Under the pieces are notes generated by a model. The model worked only from the letters and a program-made list of their open reading frames with translations. It searched no databases and was not told the DNA's origin. Of a stretch of DNA of 64,000 nt, positions 34,155 through 42,604 are shown in pieces (the stretch's first letter is position 1; every line of letters starts with the position of its first letter). The stretch covers positions 12,436 through 76,435 of the forward strand of contig CAYQNW010000007.1 of NCBI GenBank assembly GCA_964418885.1, written 5' to 3'. The translations under genes were made by a program, and so were the position numbers. The stretch is from BMS3ABIN03 sp964418885 (GTDB lineage: Bacteria; Bacteroidota; Ignavibacteria; Ignavibacteriales; Ignavibacteriaceae).

Positions 34155-36362
34155 ATGGCTTCAGAACCAAATAAAACTTCTGTGAAAACCACAATATTCA
34201 GAATTGTTATTGCACTTACCACGGTTGCACTAATTGCCTTAATGTTTCCCAAAGGTGAGTCGATTGAATCTGAAGTAACGGAAGGATCAATATGGCTTAA
34301 AGATGATTTAATTGCACCGTTCAGCTTTCCAATAATAAAAAGTCCGGACGTTTACAGAAGACAAATAGCTGCCGCTGAAAGAACAGTTTATCCTGTTTTT
34401 ATTGAGAAAAATGAAATAGAAAACACTTCTATTGATTCACTGCAAACATACAACACATATCTTGTTGATCATTTAGATCAAAATATTTCCGGTGATTCTG
34501 TTGAAACAATCAATCCAACATTTTTAAGTACAACTGTTTTTAAGAAATTCCAATCTTTAAGAACAAGGGAAAGGAATTTAATTGATGTAAAAGGACCGAA
34601 GTTAAAAGAACTTTTTGCGGCAGCACGATTCGTATTAACAAGGATTTATAAAGTCGGAATTTTAAATATAGATTCCGGGAAAGAATCAAAAGACAGTATT
34701 GCGGTAAGAGTTGGCAATGTGGACAGAATAAAGGCTATATCGGATTTTATGTTTATAAATAAAGCAAGAGATGAGGTTGCAAAGGAGGTTAGGCGATTAC
34801 AATATCCGAATGATGTTGGTAATGCATTAACAGAATATACAGCTCATTTTGTATTTCCCAACCTGGTTTATAGTTCTAATCTCACGGATGAAGAAAAAGA
34901 GCAGGCAAGAGACAATGTTTCAAAATATTCAGGCATTGTTAATGAAAACGAGCGTATAGTTGCAAAACACGACCGGATAACAAAAGAAATCAAATTAAAA
35001 ATTGATTCTTTTAAAGAAGCAAAAGGAGATACTATTGGCGACGAAGGTCTTCTGCTTCAATATATCGGGAAGTTCATACATATCGGACTGCTGCTGCTCT
35101 TACTTTCCATTTATTTATATCTTTTTAGAAAAAAGATTTTTTATGACAATAATAAACTTATTCTGATTGCCATAATTTTTACCCTTATTACTTTTGTAAC
35201 ATTTTTGATCAACCAGATTAAAGTTGAAGCACCGGTTCAATTCCTGATTTTTATTCCTGCTGCATCGATGCTGTTTACGATAATTTTTGATTCCAGGGTC
35301 GGCTTTTACACCACAATTATTTTAGCGCTGATTACCGGTGCATTACGCGGGAATGACTATTCCTTTACAACAATAAATCTCATTGCAGGAGGTTTGTCGG
35401 TTTATACAGTACGGGATATAAAAAATCGCTCACAAATTTTCCGTTCATTTCTTGTTATTCTTTCTGGTTATTTTATTTCTATAATTGCATTCGGGCTGGA
35501 AAGATTTGCACCAATCGAAACAATGTTAGTTGAGCTGGCTTTTGCTGCTTCAAATGCATTGATAAGTCCGGTTCTCACCTATGGCTTACTAATCTTCTTT
35601 GAAAAGTTATTTAAAATAACTACTGATTTAACTTTACTGGAATTATCGAACTTTGACAGACCACTTCTTAAGGATTTAGCCAGGAAAGCGCCTGGTACTT
35701 TCAACCATTCGATGACAATGGGAACGATGGCGGAAGCCGCAGCAGAAACAATATCAGCTAATCCACTACTTGCAAGAGTTGGAGCCTACTATCACGATAT
35801 CGGTAAAACTATAACTCCGCAAAATTATGTTGAAAATCAGTTGAATAATCAAAACGTACACGAAAATTTAACACCCGAAGAAAGTGCAAGCTTAATAGCA
35901 AGTCATGTACGTGAAGGAATTCAGCTTGCGCAGGATAATGATCTGCCCCAGGAGATAATTGATTTTATACCGATGCATCATGGAACCACTGCTATGACGT
36001 ATTTCTATGAGAGAGCAAAAAAACTTTATGGGGAAAATAAGGTAGATATTAATCAATACAGGTATCCCGGTCCGAAGCCGCAAACGAAAGAGACCGCAAT
36101 TGTTATGCTTGCAGATGGTTGTGAATCTGCCGTTAGGTCTATAGAAGATGTAGACAGTAAAAAAGTTGAAAATGTAATTGACGGAATTTTTAATGCAAGA
36201 ATTTCAGACGGGCAACTGAATGGTACACCTATAACATTCAATGATATAGCAAAACTAAAAGAATCTTTTCTCGGTATACTTCTTGGTCAGCGCCATAAAC
36301 GTATAAGATATCCTAAACAGGAGGAGATAGAAAAAGGGGAGAATAAAGCAGAAGACAAATAA
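34155..36362 (+). CDS. 7TM HD-domain phosphodiesterase (PgpH-like)
   Basis: The 735-residue protein has an N-terminal membrane helix, a large extracytoplasmic 7TMR-HDED domain (about residues 45-285) and about seven helices (about 290-500). A cytoplasmic HD domain follows, whose motif YYHDIGKT carries the metal ligands, with TFNHSMTMGTMAEAAAE ahead and FIPMHHGTTAM after. PgpH-type proteins degrade cyclic di-AMP, so this probably controls osmolyte/potassium or wall homeostasis. Its last base overlaps the xerD start, so it is coupled to xerD and downstream genes. Confidence 0.9.
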   Translation: MASEPNKTSVKTTIFRIVIALTTVALIALMFPKGESIESEVTEGSIWLKDDLIAPFSFPIIKSPDVYRRQIAAAERTVYPVFIEKNEIENTSIDSLQTYNTYLVDHLDQNISGDSVETINPTFLSTTVFKKFQSLRTRERNLIDVKGPKLKELFAAARFVLTRIYKVGILNIDSGKESKDSIAVRVGNVDRIKAISDFMFINKARDEVAKEVRRLQYPNDVGNALTEYTAHFVFPNLVYSSNLTDEEKEQARDNVSKYSGIVNENERIVAKHDRITKEIKLKIDSFKEAKGDTIGDEGLLLQYIGKFIHIGLLLLLLSIYLYLFRKKIFYDNNKLILIAIIFTLITFVTFLINQIKVEAPVQFLIFIPAASMLFTIIFDSRVGFYTTIILALITGALRGNDYSFTTINLIAGGLSVYTVRDIKNRSQIFRSFLVILSGYFISIIAFGLERFAPIETMLVELAFAASNALISPVLTYGLLIFFEKLFKITTDLTLLELSNFDRPLLKDLARKAPGTFNHSMTMGTMAEAAAETISANPLLARVGAYYHDIGKTITPQNYVENQLNNQNVHENLTPEESASLIASHVREGIQLAQDNDLPQEIIDFIPMHHGTTAMTYFYERAKKLYGENKVDINQYRYPGPKPQTKETAIVMLADGCESAVRSIEDVDSKKVENVIDGIFNARISDGQLNGTPITFNDIAKLKESFLGILLGQRHKRIRYPKQEEIEKGENKAEDK

Positions 36363-37252
36363 TGGAGACATTTCTGAAAGAGTATCTTTCTGTTCTTAAG
36401 CTTGAACGCAATCTCTCCGAAAATACAATTGCTTCATATAGAAACGATTTAACATCTTTCCTGCATTTTCTTGAAGAGAAAAATATCGATGATCTTTCCG
36501 AGATTTCGTTTAGCCATTTAACCGATTTTTTTAAAGCGCTTGCAGGATACGGTTTGTCAAGCACTAGCACGGCGAGATATTTTTCATCAATTAAAAATTT
36601 TTTCATTTATCTTCTTACAAATAATTATATAAATGAAAATCCGATCGAGAGATTAAGTCCGCCAAAGCTTTCTAAAAGTCTGCCAATAGTTCTAACTGTT
36701 GAAGAAATAGATTCAATTCTTTCAAAACCTTCTGTGGAGAATAAGCTTGGTTTAAGAGATAAAGCAATGCTTGAACTGTTATATGCCTGCGGTACACGTG
36801 TTACTGAGCTAATAAATCTGAAGGTATCGGATTTGTTTTTTAACGATGAGGTGATCAGAGTTTTTGGTAAAGGATCAAAGGAAAGAGTTGTGCCGGTTGG
36901 CAGTTCTGCAATTCATTGGGTGAATGAATATTTATTAAAAAGCAGACCATTCCTTGAAAAGAAATCGAAAAGTGGTAATGTTTTATTCCTGAACAACCGG
37001 TCTACCAAATTATCACGAATGGGTGTATGGAAAATAATCGATAAGTATACAAAGGAAGCCGGAATAGAAAAGAAAGTTCATCCGCATACGTTTCGTCATT
37101 CGTTTGCAACACATTTGCTGGAAGGCGGAGCTGATCTTAGAGCTGTTCAGGAAATGCTTGGTCATGCCGATATTTCAACAACACAGATTTATACTCATAT
37201 CGACAGAGATTATATTAAACAGGTTCACAAAGAATTTCATCCGAGAGGTTAG
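36362..37252 (+). CDS. xerD: Site-specific tyrosine recombinase
   Basis: The 296-residue protein is a chromosome-dimer-resolution-type tyrosine recombinase. It has a SAM-like N-terminal core-binding domain and a catalytic domain with Arg146 (GTRVTEL), His242/Arg245 (HPHTFRHSFATH), His268 (GHADIS) and Tyr277 (TQIYTH) as catalytic residues. It is usually a chromosomal XerC/XerD, and I cannot say which without a tree. It is unlikely to be an integrase because no mobile-element context or att site is seen. ATG 36362 overlaps the pgpH stop. Confidence 0.9.
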   Translation: METFLKEYLSVLKLERNLSENTIASYRNDLTSFLHFLEEKNIDDLSEISFSHLTDFFKALAGYGLSSTSTARYFSSIKNFFIYLLTNNYINENPIERLSPPKLSKSLPIVLTVEEIDSILSKPSVENKLGLRDKAMLELLYACGTRVTELINLKVSDLFFNDEVIRVFGKGSKERVVPVGSSAIHWVNEYLLKSRPFLEKKSKSGNVLFLNNRSTKLSRMGVWKIIDKYTKEAGIEKKVHPHTFRHSFATHLLEGGADLRAVQEMLGHADISTTQIYTHIDRDYIKQVHKEFHPRG

Positions 37253-37254
37253 GT

Positions 37255-37908
37255 TTGGGAGATATTCAAATAAGTGAAAAACTGTTAAATTTTATTGCAT
37301 TTCTGCCATTATTTTATTTATCCATTGCAGTACATGAATATTCTCACGCTTTGCTCGCTAATAAATATGGTGATGATACTGCAAAAAAACTTGGGCGATT
37401 AACATTGAATCCTCTTAAGCATATTGATCTTATCGGATCGGTAATAATGCCGATAGCCGCATTTGCATCCGGATTTGCATTGATCGGATGGGCAAAGCCT
37501 GTTCCTGTTGACAGAAGAAATTTTAAAGAACCTTTGAAAGCCGATGCAATTGTTTCTTTTGCAGGACCATTCTCGAATTTCATTCTTGCAATCTTATTCT
37601 TCATATTTTTTATATTCTCCCATCAATGGTTCGGATCGCAGCATACTTTCGTAATAAACCTGATGTGGTATGGTGTTTTCCTGAATATTTTCTTATTCGT
37701 TTTTAACCTGCTGCCGATTCCGCCTCTCGATGGTTCACATATTGTGTTTGATCTGTTCCCGAATAAATTTACTGCAAAATATTTAAGCCTGGGATTTTAC
37801 GGATCTTTTATTCTCCTGGCTTTTATTTATAGTCCGTTGTGGGGATTCTTTATCAGAATTATTAATTTCATATTACGATTGTTTTTAAAAACGGGAGGTT
37901 ATGAATAA
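37255..37908 (+). CDS. Site-2 protease-family membrane protease (M50)
   Basis: This 217-residue intramembrane zinc protease-like protein has the active-site HEYSHALLANKYGDDTAKKLG with the HExxH-type ligands (HEYSH) and the second motif NLLPIPPLDGSHI (Asp ligand). It resembles the Rip/FtsH-neighbour M50 proteins without a PDZ domain. I use the TTG at 37255, which has GAGGTTAGG upstream. It is in a tight run and its end overlaps the lipoprotein start by 8 bases. Confidence 0.85.
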   Translation: MGDIQISEKLLNFIAFLPLFYLSIAVHEYSHALLANKYGDDTAKKLGRLTLNPLKHIDLIGSVIMPIAAFASGFALIGWAKPVPVDRRNFKEPLKADAIVSFAGPFSNFILAILFFIFFIFSHQWFGSQHTFVINLMWYGVFLNIFLFVFNLLPIPPLDGSHIVFDLFPNKFTAKYLSLGFYGSFILLAFIYSPLWGFFIRIINFILRLFLKTGGYE

Positions 37909-38902
37909 TCGTCTTGTTATAACTTTTATTCTTTTCATCTGTATCTTCTTTTCTATTATCTCCTGTACAGAAGAAGCTGCAGAAAGTAAAAGGGAAATAT
38001 TTGAACCGGTAAGAGATACTTCCATTATCGGAGATCCGGATCATTTCTTTTTTGTCGGCAATGGTGGCACTTATACTGGCATTTACAAATATGATTTTGT
38101 AAATGATAGTTATGGCATTTTTTGGTCGGCAAGAAATGAGATAGTAGTTAAATTATTATACAGCGATGATCTGCAATATATTTATTTTCTTACAGCAAGA
38201 AGTTTCGGTATAAGGAACGGAATATCATATATCAATAACGTTAAGATCTATAGACTTATTACGGACAAATCATTAGTAGAATTTGTTGCTGATATTGGCA
38301 ATGCAATACAGATTTACACATACTGGGAAGGTATTGATTTCAGGATTCAATTCACCTCTTTTGATCTTAGGGTCGCAACTTATATAAACAGAACAAACCA
38401 GATCTACAGTCCGTTTGGTAAGCTAATTCAGCAAACGGTTGATATTTTCGATTTTATAAAAAATGGTTATCCCGGTTTTGAGATACCCGGCAGCTCATCC
38501 AAATCACCATCGGGTCGATCCGGGTTTATACAAAAAGAAGACTCGCTGTTCTTTGAAATTATCCCAAGTAAGAAACGATACTTTGTCGATACAATTAGGT
38601 CATCAATAAATAAAATAGTTTGGAATGGGGATGAACACAATGCATTTATCACAACTTCGTCTGAGAATGCAAATGACAATGAAACAGGTTCAATTTTAAT
38701 AGCTTACAACACTATTGATAACAAACCGGAACGTGAATGGACAAGTGAAGCGAAAATAAATTTTTTCCACACAAGTACATATTTGATTTTTGATCTTCTG
38801 AACGAAGGAAAATCCTCAGTTAATATTTATGACTATAAGAAAGCTATTGATCTCAAAAAGATAACCCTTAGAAATGGTTGCGGTGTAACGGGCATTCCCT
38901 AA
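37901..38902 (+). CDS. Putative lipoprotein, unknown function
   Basis: The 333-residue product has a lipoprotein signal peptide (NRLVITFILFICIFFSIISC, lipobox Cys). The start has GGGAGG a few bases upstream. The mature part is beta-rich with no domain I recognise; it may be a propeller-like fold, which is only an impression. Its position after the M50 gene, with overlapping ends, suggests an envelope function in the same run. Confidence 0.55.
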   Translation: MNNRLVITFILFICIFFSIISCTEEAAESKREIFEPVRDTSIIGDPDHFFFVGNGGTYTGIYKYDFVNDSYGIFWSARNEIVVKLLYSDDLQYIYFLTARSFGIRNGISYINNVKIYRLITDKSLVEFVADIGNAIQIYTYWEGIDFRIQFTSFDLRVATYINRTNQIYSPFGKLIQQTVDIFDFIKNGYPGFEIPGSSSKSPSGRSGFIQKEDSLFFEIIPSKKRYFVDTIRSSINKIVWNGDEHNAFITTSSENANDNETGSILIAYNTIDNKPEREWTSEAKINFFHTSTYLIFDLLNEGKSSVNIYDYKKAIDLKKITLRNGCGVTGIP

Positions 38903-38969
38903 GGTCTTCTCCGGAAAATCCCAACAACTTTTTTCTAATTAGAGGCTATTAGTTTTTGATCAGATTTAA

Positions 38970-39425
38970 TTAGAAGAAGAATCTTATACCAATGCCACCA
39001 GCCATATCAAATTTTGTTGCAGGAATAACATCTATTATAGGTGCAAGTTCGACGAAAAGATCTATCCTTGAATCGGATGGCACCCATAAAATTCCGCCAA
39101 CAACCCTTATACCCAGCCGGCTGTCGTTTTCTCTCACTTTTAGGCGGGCGCCCGGTCCATAATAAACAACAAACTTTTCTGTTGATTTAATTAGAGCATA
39201 ATTATGAAACACATAATCCCCATGAAGGTAAAAAACGCTTTTTGTAGAAGTAAATGAATAACCCAATCCAAAATCGAGTGCAGTAGATGATGAAGTCCAG
39301 TATTTTGCACTAAAACCTGTCGGCTCGCCAAGTATGACACCAAGTCCGAAACCTTTCTCCTGTGCAACCGCGGTTGATAAAAACGAGAAAGAAAGGAACA
39401 ATAAAACAAACGATAGCTTTTTCAT
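38970..39425 (-). CDS. Small outer-membrane beta-barrel-like protein
   Basis: The 151-residue protein has a signal peptide (KKLSFVLLFLSFSFLSTAVAQ). The rest is alternating aromatic/polar strands ending in FGIRFFF, a terminal Phe typical of barrel proteins. GLGVILGEPTGFSAKYW and LDFGLGYSF are strand-like. It is a small porin-like or lipid A-modifying-type barrel without recognised family. It lies convergent to the lipoprotein gene. Confidence 0.6.
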   Translation of the reverse strand: MKKLSFVLLFLSFSFLSTAVAQEKGFGLGVILGEPTGFSAKYWTSSSTALDFGLGYSFTSTKSVFYLHGDYVFHNYALIKSTEKFVVYYGPGARLKVRENDSRLGIRVVGGILWVPSDSRIDLFVELAPIIDVIPATKFDMAGGIGIRFFF

Positions 39426-39577
39426 AAAGAATCTTTCCTGTTTTAAGTATAAAAATGATTACAAAGATAAAAGAATCGGCAATCCGGTAAAAGGCATAAT
39501 TTGTTTATAGTTAAGCCTTTGGTTAATTTTTATTTACTTTTTTTCTCAAAATCATAATACAAATCCTCTAAACACAG

Positions 39578-41068
39578 ATGAACAAAAACGGAGATATAAT
39601 TAATATTTCGAAAGAACTTTCCTCAGACTTCAACAATAAAATAAACGAATATGCGATTGTACTTGCTGCGGGGCACGGTAAAAGGATAAAATCCAACAGG
39701 TCAAAAATGCTTCATAAGATTTGGGGCGTGCCAACGGTTCAGCGTGTTTACGAAGCCTGCATCGATGCAGTAAAAAATATAAACTCTGTAATAGTCGTGG
39801 GAATAAAAGCTGTTGATGTGATGAATGTTTTCGGGAAAATGAAATATAATTCCTTTGCTTACCAGGCAGAACAGAACGGAACCGGGCACGCTGTACAGGT
39901 TGCCTTGAAGAATATTAAAAATGTAGCTGATGGAATTGTGTATGTTTTTCCCGGAGATATGGGATTGATCAATAAAGAAACCGTGGCAAGGTTTAGAAGA
40001 GAATTTAAAAAATCGAAATCGGATATGATGGTTTTAACCGGAATTTTTGAAGGAGAAGCCAGGGATAATAATTACGGAAGAATTATAAGAGCAAAAGAGA
40101 AAGATGCTGAGGGAAAATCTTCAGGCAAAGATAAAGGGAAGGTGATCAGGATAATGGAGCACAAGGATATCCTTGCACTAAAAGGAAACAGGCCATACGC
40201 AATTAAACTCAATGGTAAAAAATATTCTTATACAAAAGAGGAATTGGTCCACAACAACGAATTTAACTCTGGTGTATATGCTTTCAGGTATAAACCTCTT
40301 GTTAAGCTGATAAATAAAATATCGAGTGATAACGTACAGAATGAAATTTATATAACCGACCTGATCGAGATGTTTAATAAGAATGGTTACTCGGTTTCGG
40401 CTGTTAGCCCGGAAGAGCAATATGTTGTAATGGGATTTAACAACAAATCTGTTTTAAAAGAGATGGAATCGATAGCACGAAGAAAAGTTTATGAAAAGCT
40501 GAAGGACATAATTGAAATCGATGATCCGGATGACTTTTTCATTCATCAAAAAGTTGTTGAAAACATACTCGAAATGGATAAACGGAATAAGTTCCTTGAT
40601 ATTAATATCGGCAAAGGTGTTTATATAGGCAGGAATGTTAAGCTGAATTTGAATTTGAAAATACGTAAGAATGCTTTTATAGACGGCAATGTTGTATTTG
40701 GTAAAGATGTTACAGTTGCACCGAATGTGCATCTTTCTTGTTTTCCAAATCAAACTCTGAAAATCGGAAATAATGTGCAGATTTTATGGGGAGATATAAT
40801 TAAAGGTAACATTGTTATCGGCGATAACTCACAAATTGAATCCAGTGTAAACTTGACCGGCAGCGATGAATTCCCGCTTAGAATTGGTAAAAATGTTTTA
40901 ATTAAAGGTACATCATATATTTTCGGCTGTAAAATAGAAGAAGGTCTTTTAATAGAGCACAGTGTTCTTGTTAAAAGAAAAGTTAAAGCTGTGAAAAATG
41001 AAAAAGGAGGAATTCAACCAGTGAGGTATTTCGTACCAAGAACTGAAGGTGAATATTCAATTGAATAA
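39578..41068 (+). CDS. GlmU-like nucleotidyltransferase with beta-helix
   Basis: The 496-residue protein has a GlmU-type N-terminal nucleotidyltransferase domain (IVLAAGHGKRIKSNRSKML, then AEQNGTGHAVQVALK and VFPGDMGLIN) and a C-terminal hexapeptide-repeat helix. Its beta-helix lacks the conserved acetyltransferase segment with the catalytic His and the GxGTxTxNYD-like motif of true GlmU. It may act only as a UDP-sugar pyrophosphorylase or use another sugar phosphate. The alternative GlmU at 24038 carries that segment, so this is a second, probably specialised enzyme. Confidence 0.75.
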   Translation: MNKNGDIINISKELSSDFNNKINEYAIVLAAGHGKRIKSNRSKMLHKIWGVPTVQRVYEACIDAVKNINSVIVVGIKAVDVMNVFGKMKYNSFAYQAEQNGTGHAVQVALKNIKNVADGIVYVFPGDMGLINKETVARFRREFKKSKSDMMVLTGIFEGEARDNNYGRIIRAKEKDAEGKSSGKDKGKVIRIMEHKDILALKGNRPYAIKLNGKKYSYTKEELVHNNEFNSGVYAFRYKPLVKLINKISSDNVQNEIYITDLIEMFNKNGYSVSAVSPEEQYVVMGFNNKSVLKEMESIARRKVYEKLKDIIEIDDPDDFFIHQKVVENILEMDKRNKFLDINIGKGVYIGRNVKLNLNLKIRKNAFIDGNVVFGKDVTVAPNVHLSCFPNQTLKIGNNVQILWGDIIKGNIVIGDNSQIESSVNLTGSDEFPLRIGKNVLIKGTSYIFGCKIEEGLLIEHSVLVKRKVKAVKNEKGGIQPVRYFVPRTEGEYSIE

Positions 41069-41076
41069 TTTAAACT

Positions 41077-41107
41077 AAAAAAGCTCTTCATTCCTGAAGA
41101 GCCTTTT
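41077..41107. terminator. Bidirectional terminator between glmU-like and rpsT
   Basis: GCTCTTCA (41083-41090) and TGAAGAGC (41095-41102) form a perfect 8-bp stem with a 4-base loop. An A/T-run on each side gives T-tracts on both strands. It lies between the glmU-like gene and the convergent rpsT gene. Confidence 0.85.
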
Positions 41108-41128
41108 CATTATAAAAAATTTGTTCTT

Positions 41129-41401
41129 TTATTTTTTAGCTTCAGCAGGTTTTAAATTGTTCAGATGTTTTGTAAGCCTTGCTTTTTTCCGGGAGGCTGT
41201 GTTTCTATGGATTCTTCCCTTAACAGCGCTTCTGTCTAATAAAGCAACGACTTCCTTATAATTCTTTTCAGCCTTTTCTTTATCATTGGTGTTCAGGATA
41301 TTTTTAACTTTCGTTTTTATCTGGGAAGAGATTATTTTATTTCTCTCCTTTTTTCTTTCCGTAGATCTTATTCTCTTTTCGGCTGATTTATGAGATGCCA
41401 T
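41129..41401 (-). CDS. rpsT: 30S ribosomal protein S20
   Basis: S20 binds 16S rRNA in the body of the small subunit. The 90-residue Lys-rich helical protein has the S20 start MASHKSAEKRIRSTERKKER and the central VALLDRSAVKGRIHRNTASR motif (the conserved GRIHRNTASRKKARL). It is a monocistronic gene between convergent and divergent neighbours. Confidence 0.97.
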   Translation of the reverse strand: MASHKSAEKRIRSTERKKERNKIISSQIKTKVKNILNTNDKEKAEKNYKEVVALLDRSAVKGRIHRNTASRKKARLTKHLNNLKPAEAKK

Positions 41402-41534
41402 TTACCGTTTACCTTTTTTCTTTAATTTTGCAAAATTTGAGGTGAAAATATATCGAATTATGAGTTCCATATCAAACAGTTGTTTGTTAATTTTGGGTAT
41501 AAAACAGGCTTTTAACTAAATAATCAATGAAACG

Positions 41535-42173
41535 ATGCTTAAAGTAAACGAAATATATTATTCTGTTCAGGGAGAAAGTACTTCGGCGGGTTTGCCGTGT
41601 GTTTTTGTCCGTTTGACCTACTGTAATTTGCGATGCACTTACTGCGATACGGAATATGCTTTTTACGATGGTAAAGATAAATCAATAGAAGAAATTGTTG
41701 AAGAAGTAAAGAAATTCGGATGCAAACTTGTTGAAGTAACGGGCGGAGAACCTCTTTTCCAGGAGGAATGTTTTCCACTAATGAAACTGCTTTGTGATGA
41801 AGGATTTGATGTATTGTTGGAAACTGGCGGCAGTCTTTCGATTGAAAATGTTGATGAAAGAGTAAAGATTATAATGGATTTGAAATGTCCCTCCAGCGGA
41901 ATGTTGAAAAAGAATTTCTATGAAAATGTAAACTTTCTTAAAAGCACGGATGAGTTAAAATTTGTAATCGGCAATAGGGAAGATTATGACTGGGCAAAAG
42001 ATATTATTGTTAAATATAATCTTACAGGAATATGTTCAATACTTTTCTCCGTTGTTTTTGGTGAGTTGGAACCAATTACTCTTGTTAACTGGATCCTTGA
42101 AGATAAGCTTGATGTCAGATTTCAACTTCAGATGCATAAATATATCTGGCACCCGGAAACGAAAGGAGTTTGA
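41535..42173 (+). CDS. queE: 7-carboxy-7-deazaguanine synthase
   Basis: QueE is a radical SAM enzyme making 7-carboxy-7-deazaguanine for queuosine-type tRNA or DNA modification. The 212-residue protein has the Cys30/Cys34/Cys37 triad in YCNLRCTYCDTEY, near the N-terminal FVRLTYCNL, plus the substrate-end motif VTGGEPLFQ. It overlaps the queD start in the sequence TGATG, so the two are translationally coupled. Confidence 0.95.
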   Translation: MLKVNEIYYSVQGESTSAGLPCVFVRLTYCNLRCTYCDTEYAFYDGKDKSIEEIVEEVKKFGCKLVEVTGGEPLFQEECFPLMKLLCDEGFDVLLETGGSLSIENVDERVKIIMDLKCPSSGMLKKNFYENVNFLKSTDELKFVIGNREDYDWAKDIIVKYNLTGICSILFSVVFGELEPITLVNWILEDKLDVRFQLQMHKYIWHPETKGV

Positions 42174-42586
42174 TGAAAGTAGCAAAAGAATTTCATTGGG
42201 AAATGGGACACAGGCTACCGGAGCATTTCGGGTTATGCAAAAACATTCATGGGCATTCATACAAAATGATTGTAGAGTTTAATGGGGAACTAAACAAATC
42301 GGGAATGGTAATAGATTTTTATGATGTTGAAAAGATGCTCAATCCCATAATTGAAAAACTTGATCACTCTTTTATGGTTAAGGATGATGATAATATAACA
42401 TTGGATTTTTTGGAAAAGATGAATTCGAAAAAAGTTGTAGTTAATTTCGAGTCTACTGTCGAAAATATCTGTAAATATATTTCTGAGGAGATAATCTCCG
42501 CAAAGCTTCCGGATAATATTAGCTGTGTGAATGTTAGAGTTTACGAAACTGTAGATGCATATACGGAAGTAAAAGTAAATCGATAA
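42173..42586 (+). CDS. queD: 6-carboxy-5,6,7,8-tetrahydropterin synthase
   Basis: QueD makes 6-carboxytetrahydropterin from dihydroneopterin triphosphate in queuosine synthesis. The 137-residue protein has zinc-ligand His13 and the HGHSYKM motif (His26/His28), the catalytic Cys22 in HFGLCKNIHGH, and a C-terminal VRVYETVDAYTEV segment with a catalytic-end Glu. I start at ATG 42173, which has AAAGGAG upstream and overlaps the queE stop. A TTG precedes it in frame. Confidence 0.95.
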   Translation: MKVAKEFHWEMGHRLPEHFGLCKNIHGHSYKMIVEFNGELNKSGMVIDFYDVEKMLNPIIEKLDHSFMVKDDDNITLDFLEKMNSKKVVVNFESTVENICKYISEEIISAKLPDNISCVNVRVYETVDAYTEVKVNR

Positions 42587-42604
42587 AAGAGTACACAGAG
42601 AAAA

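Noticed and set aside
36362..37252. XerD-like recombinase as a sign of an integrated element
   Set aside because: The gene sits in a housekeeping run with overlapping neighbours and no att-like repeats, so it is most likely a chromosomal Xer recombinase.
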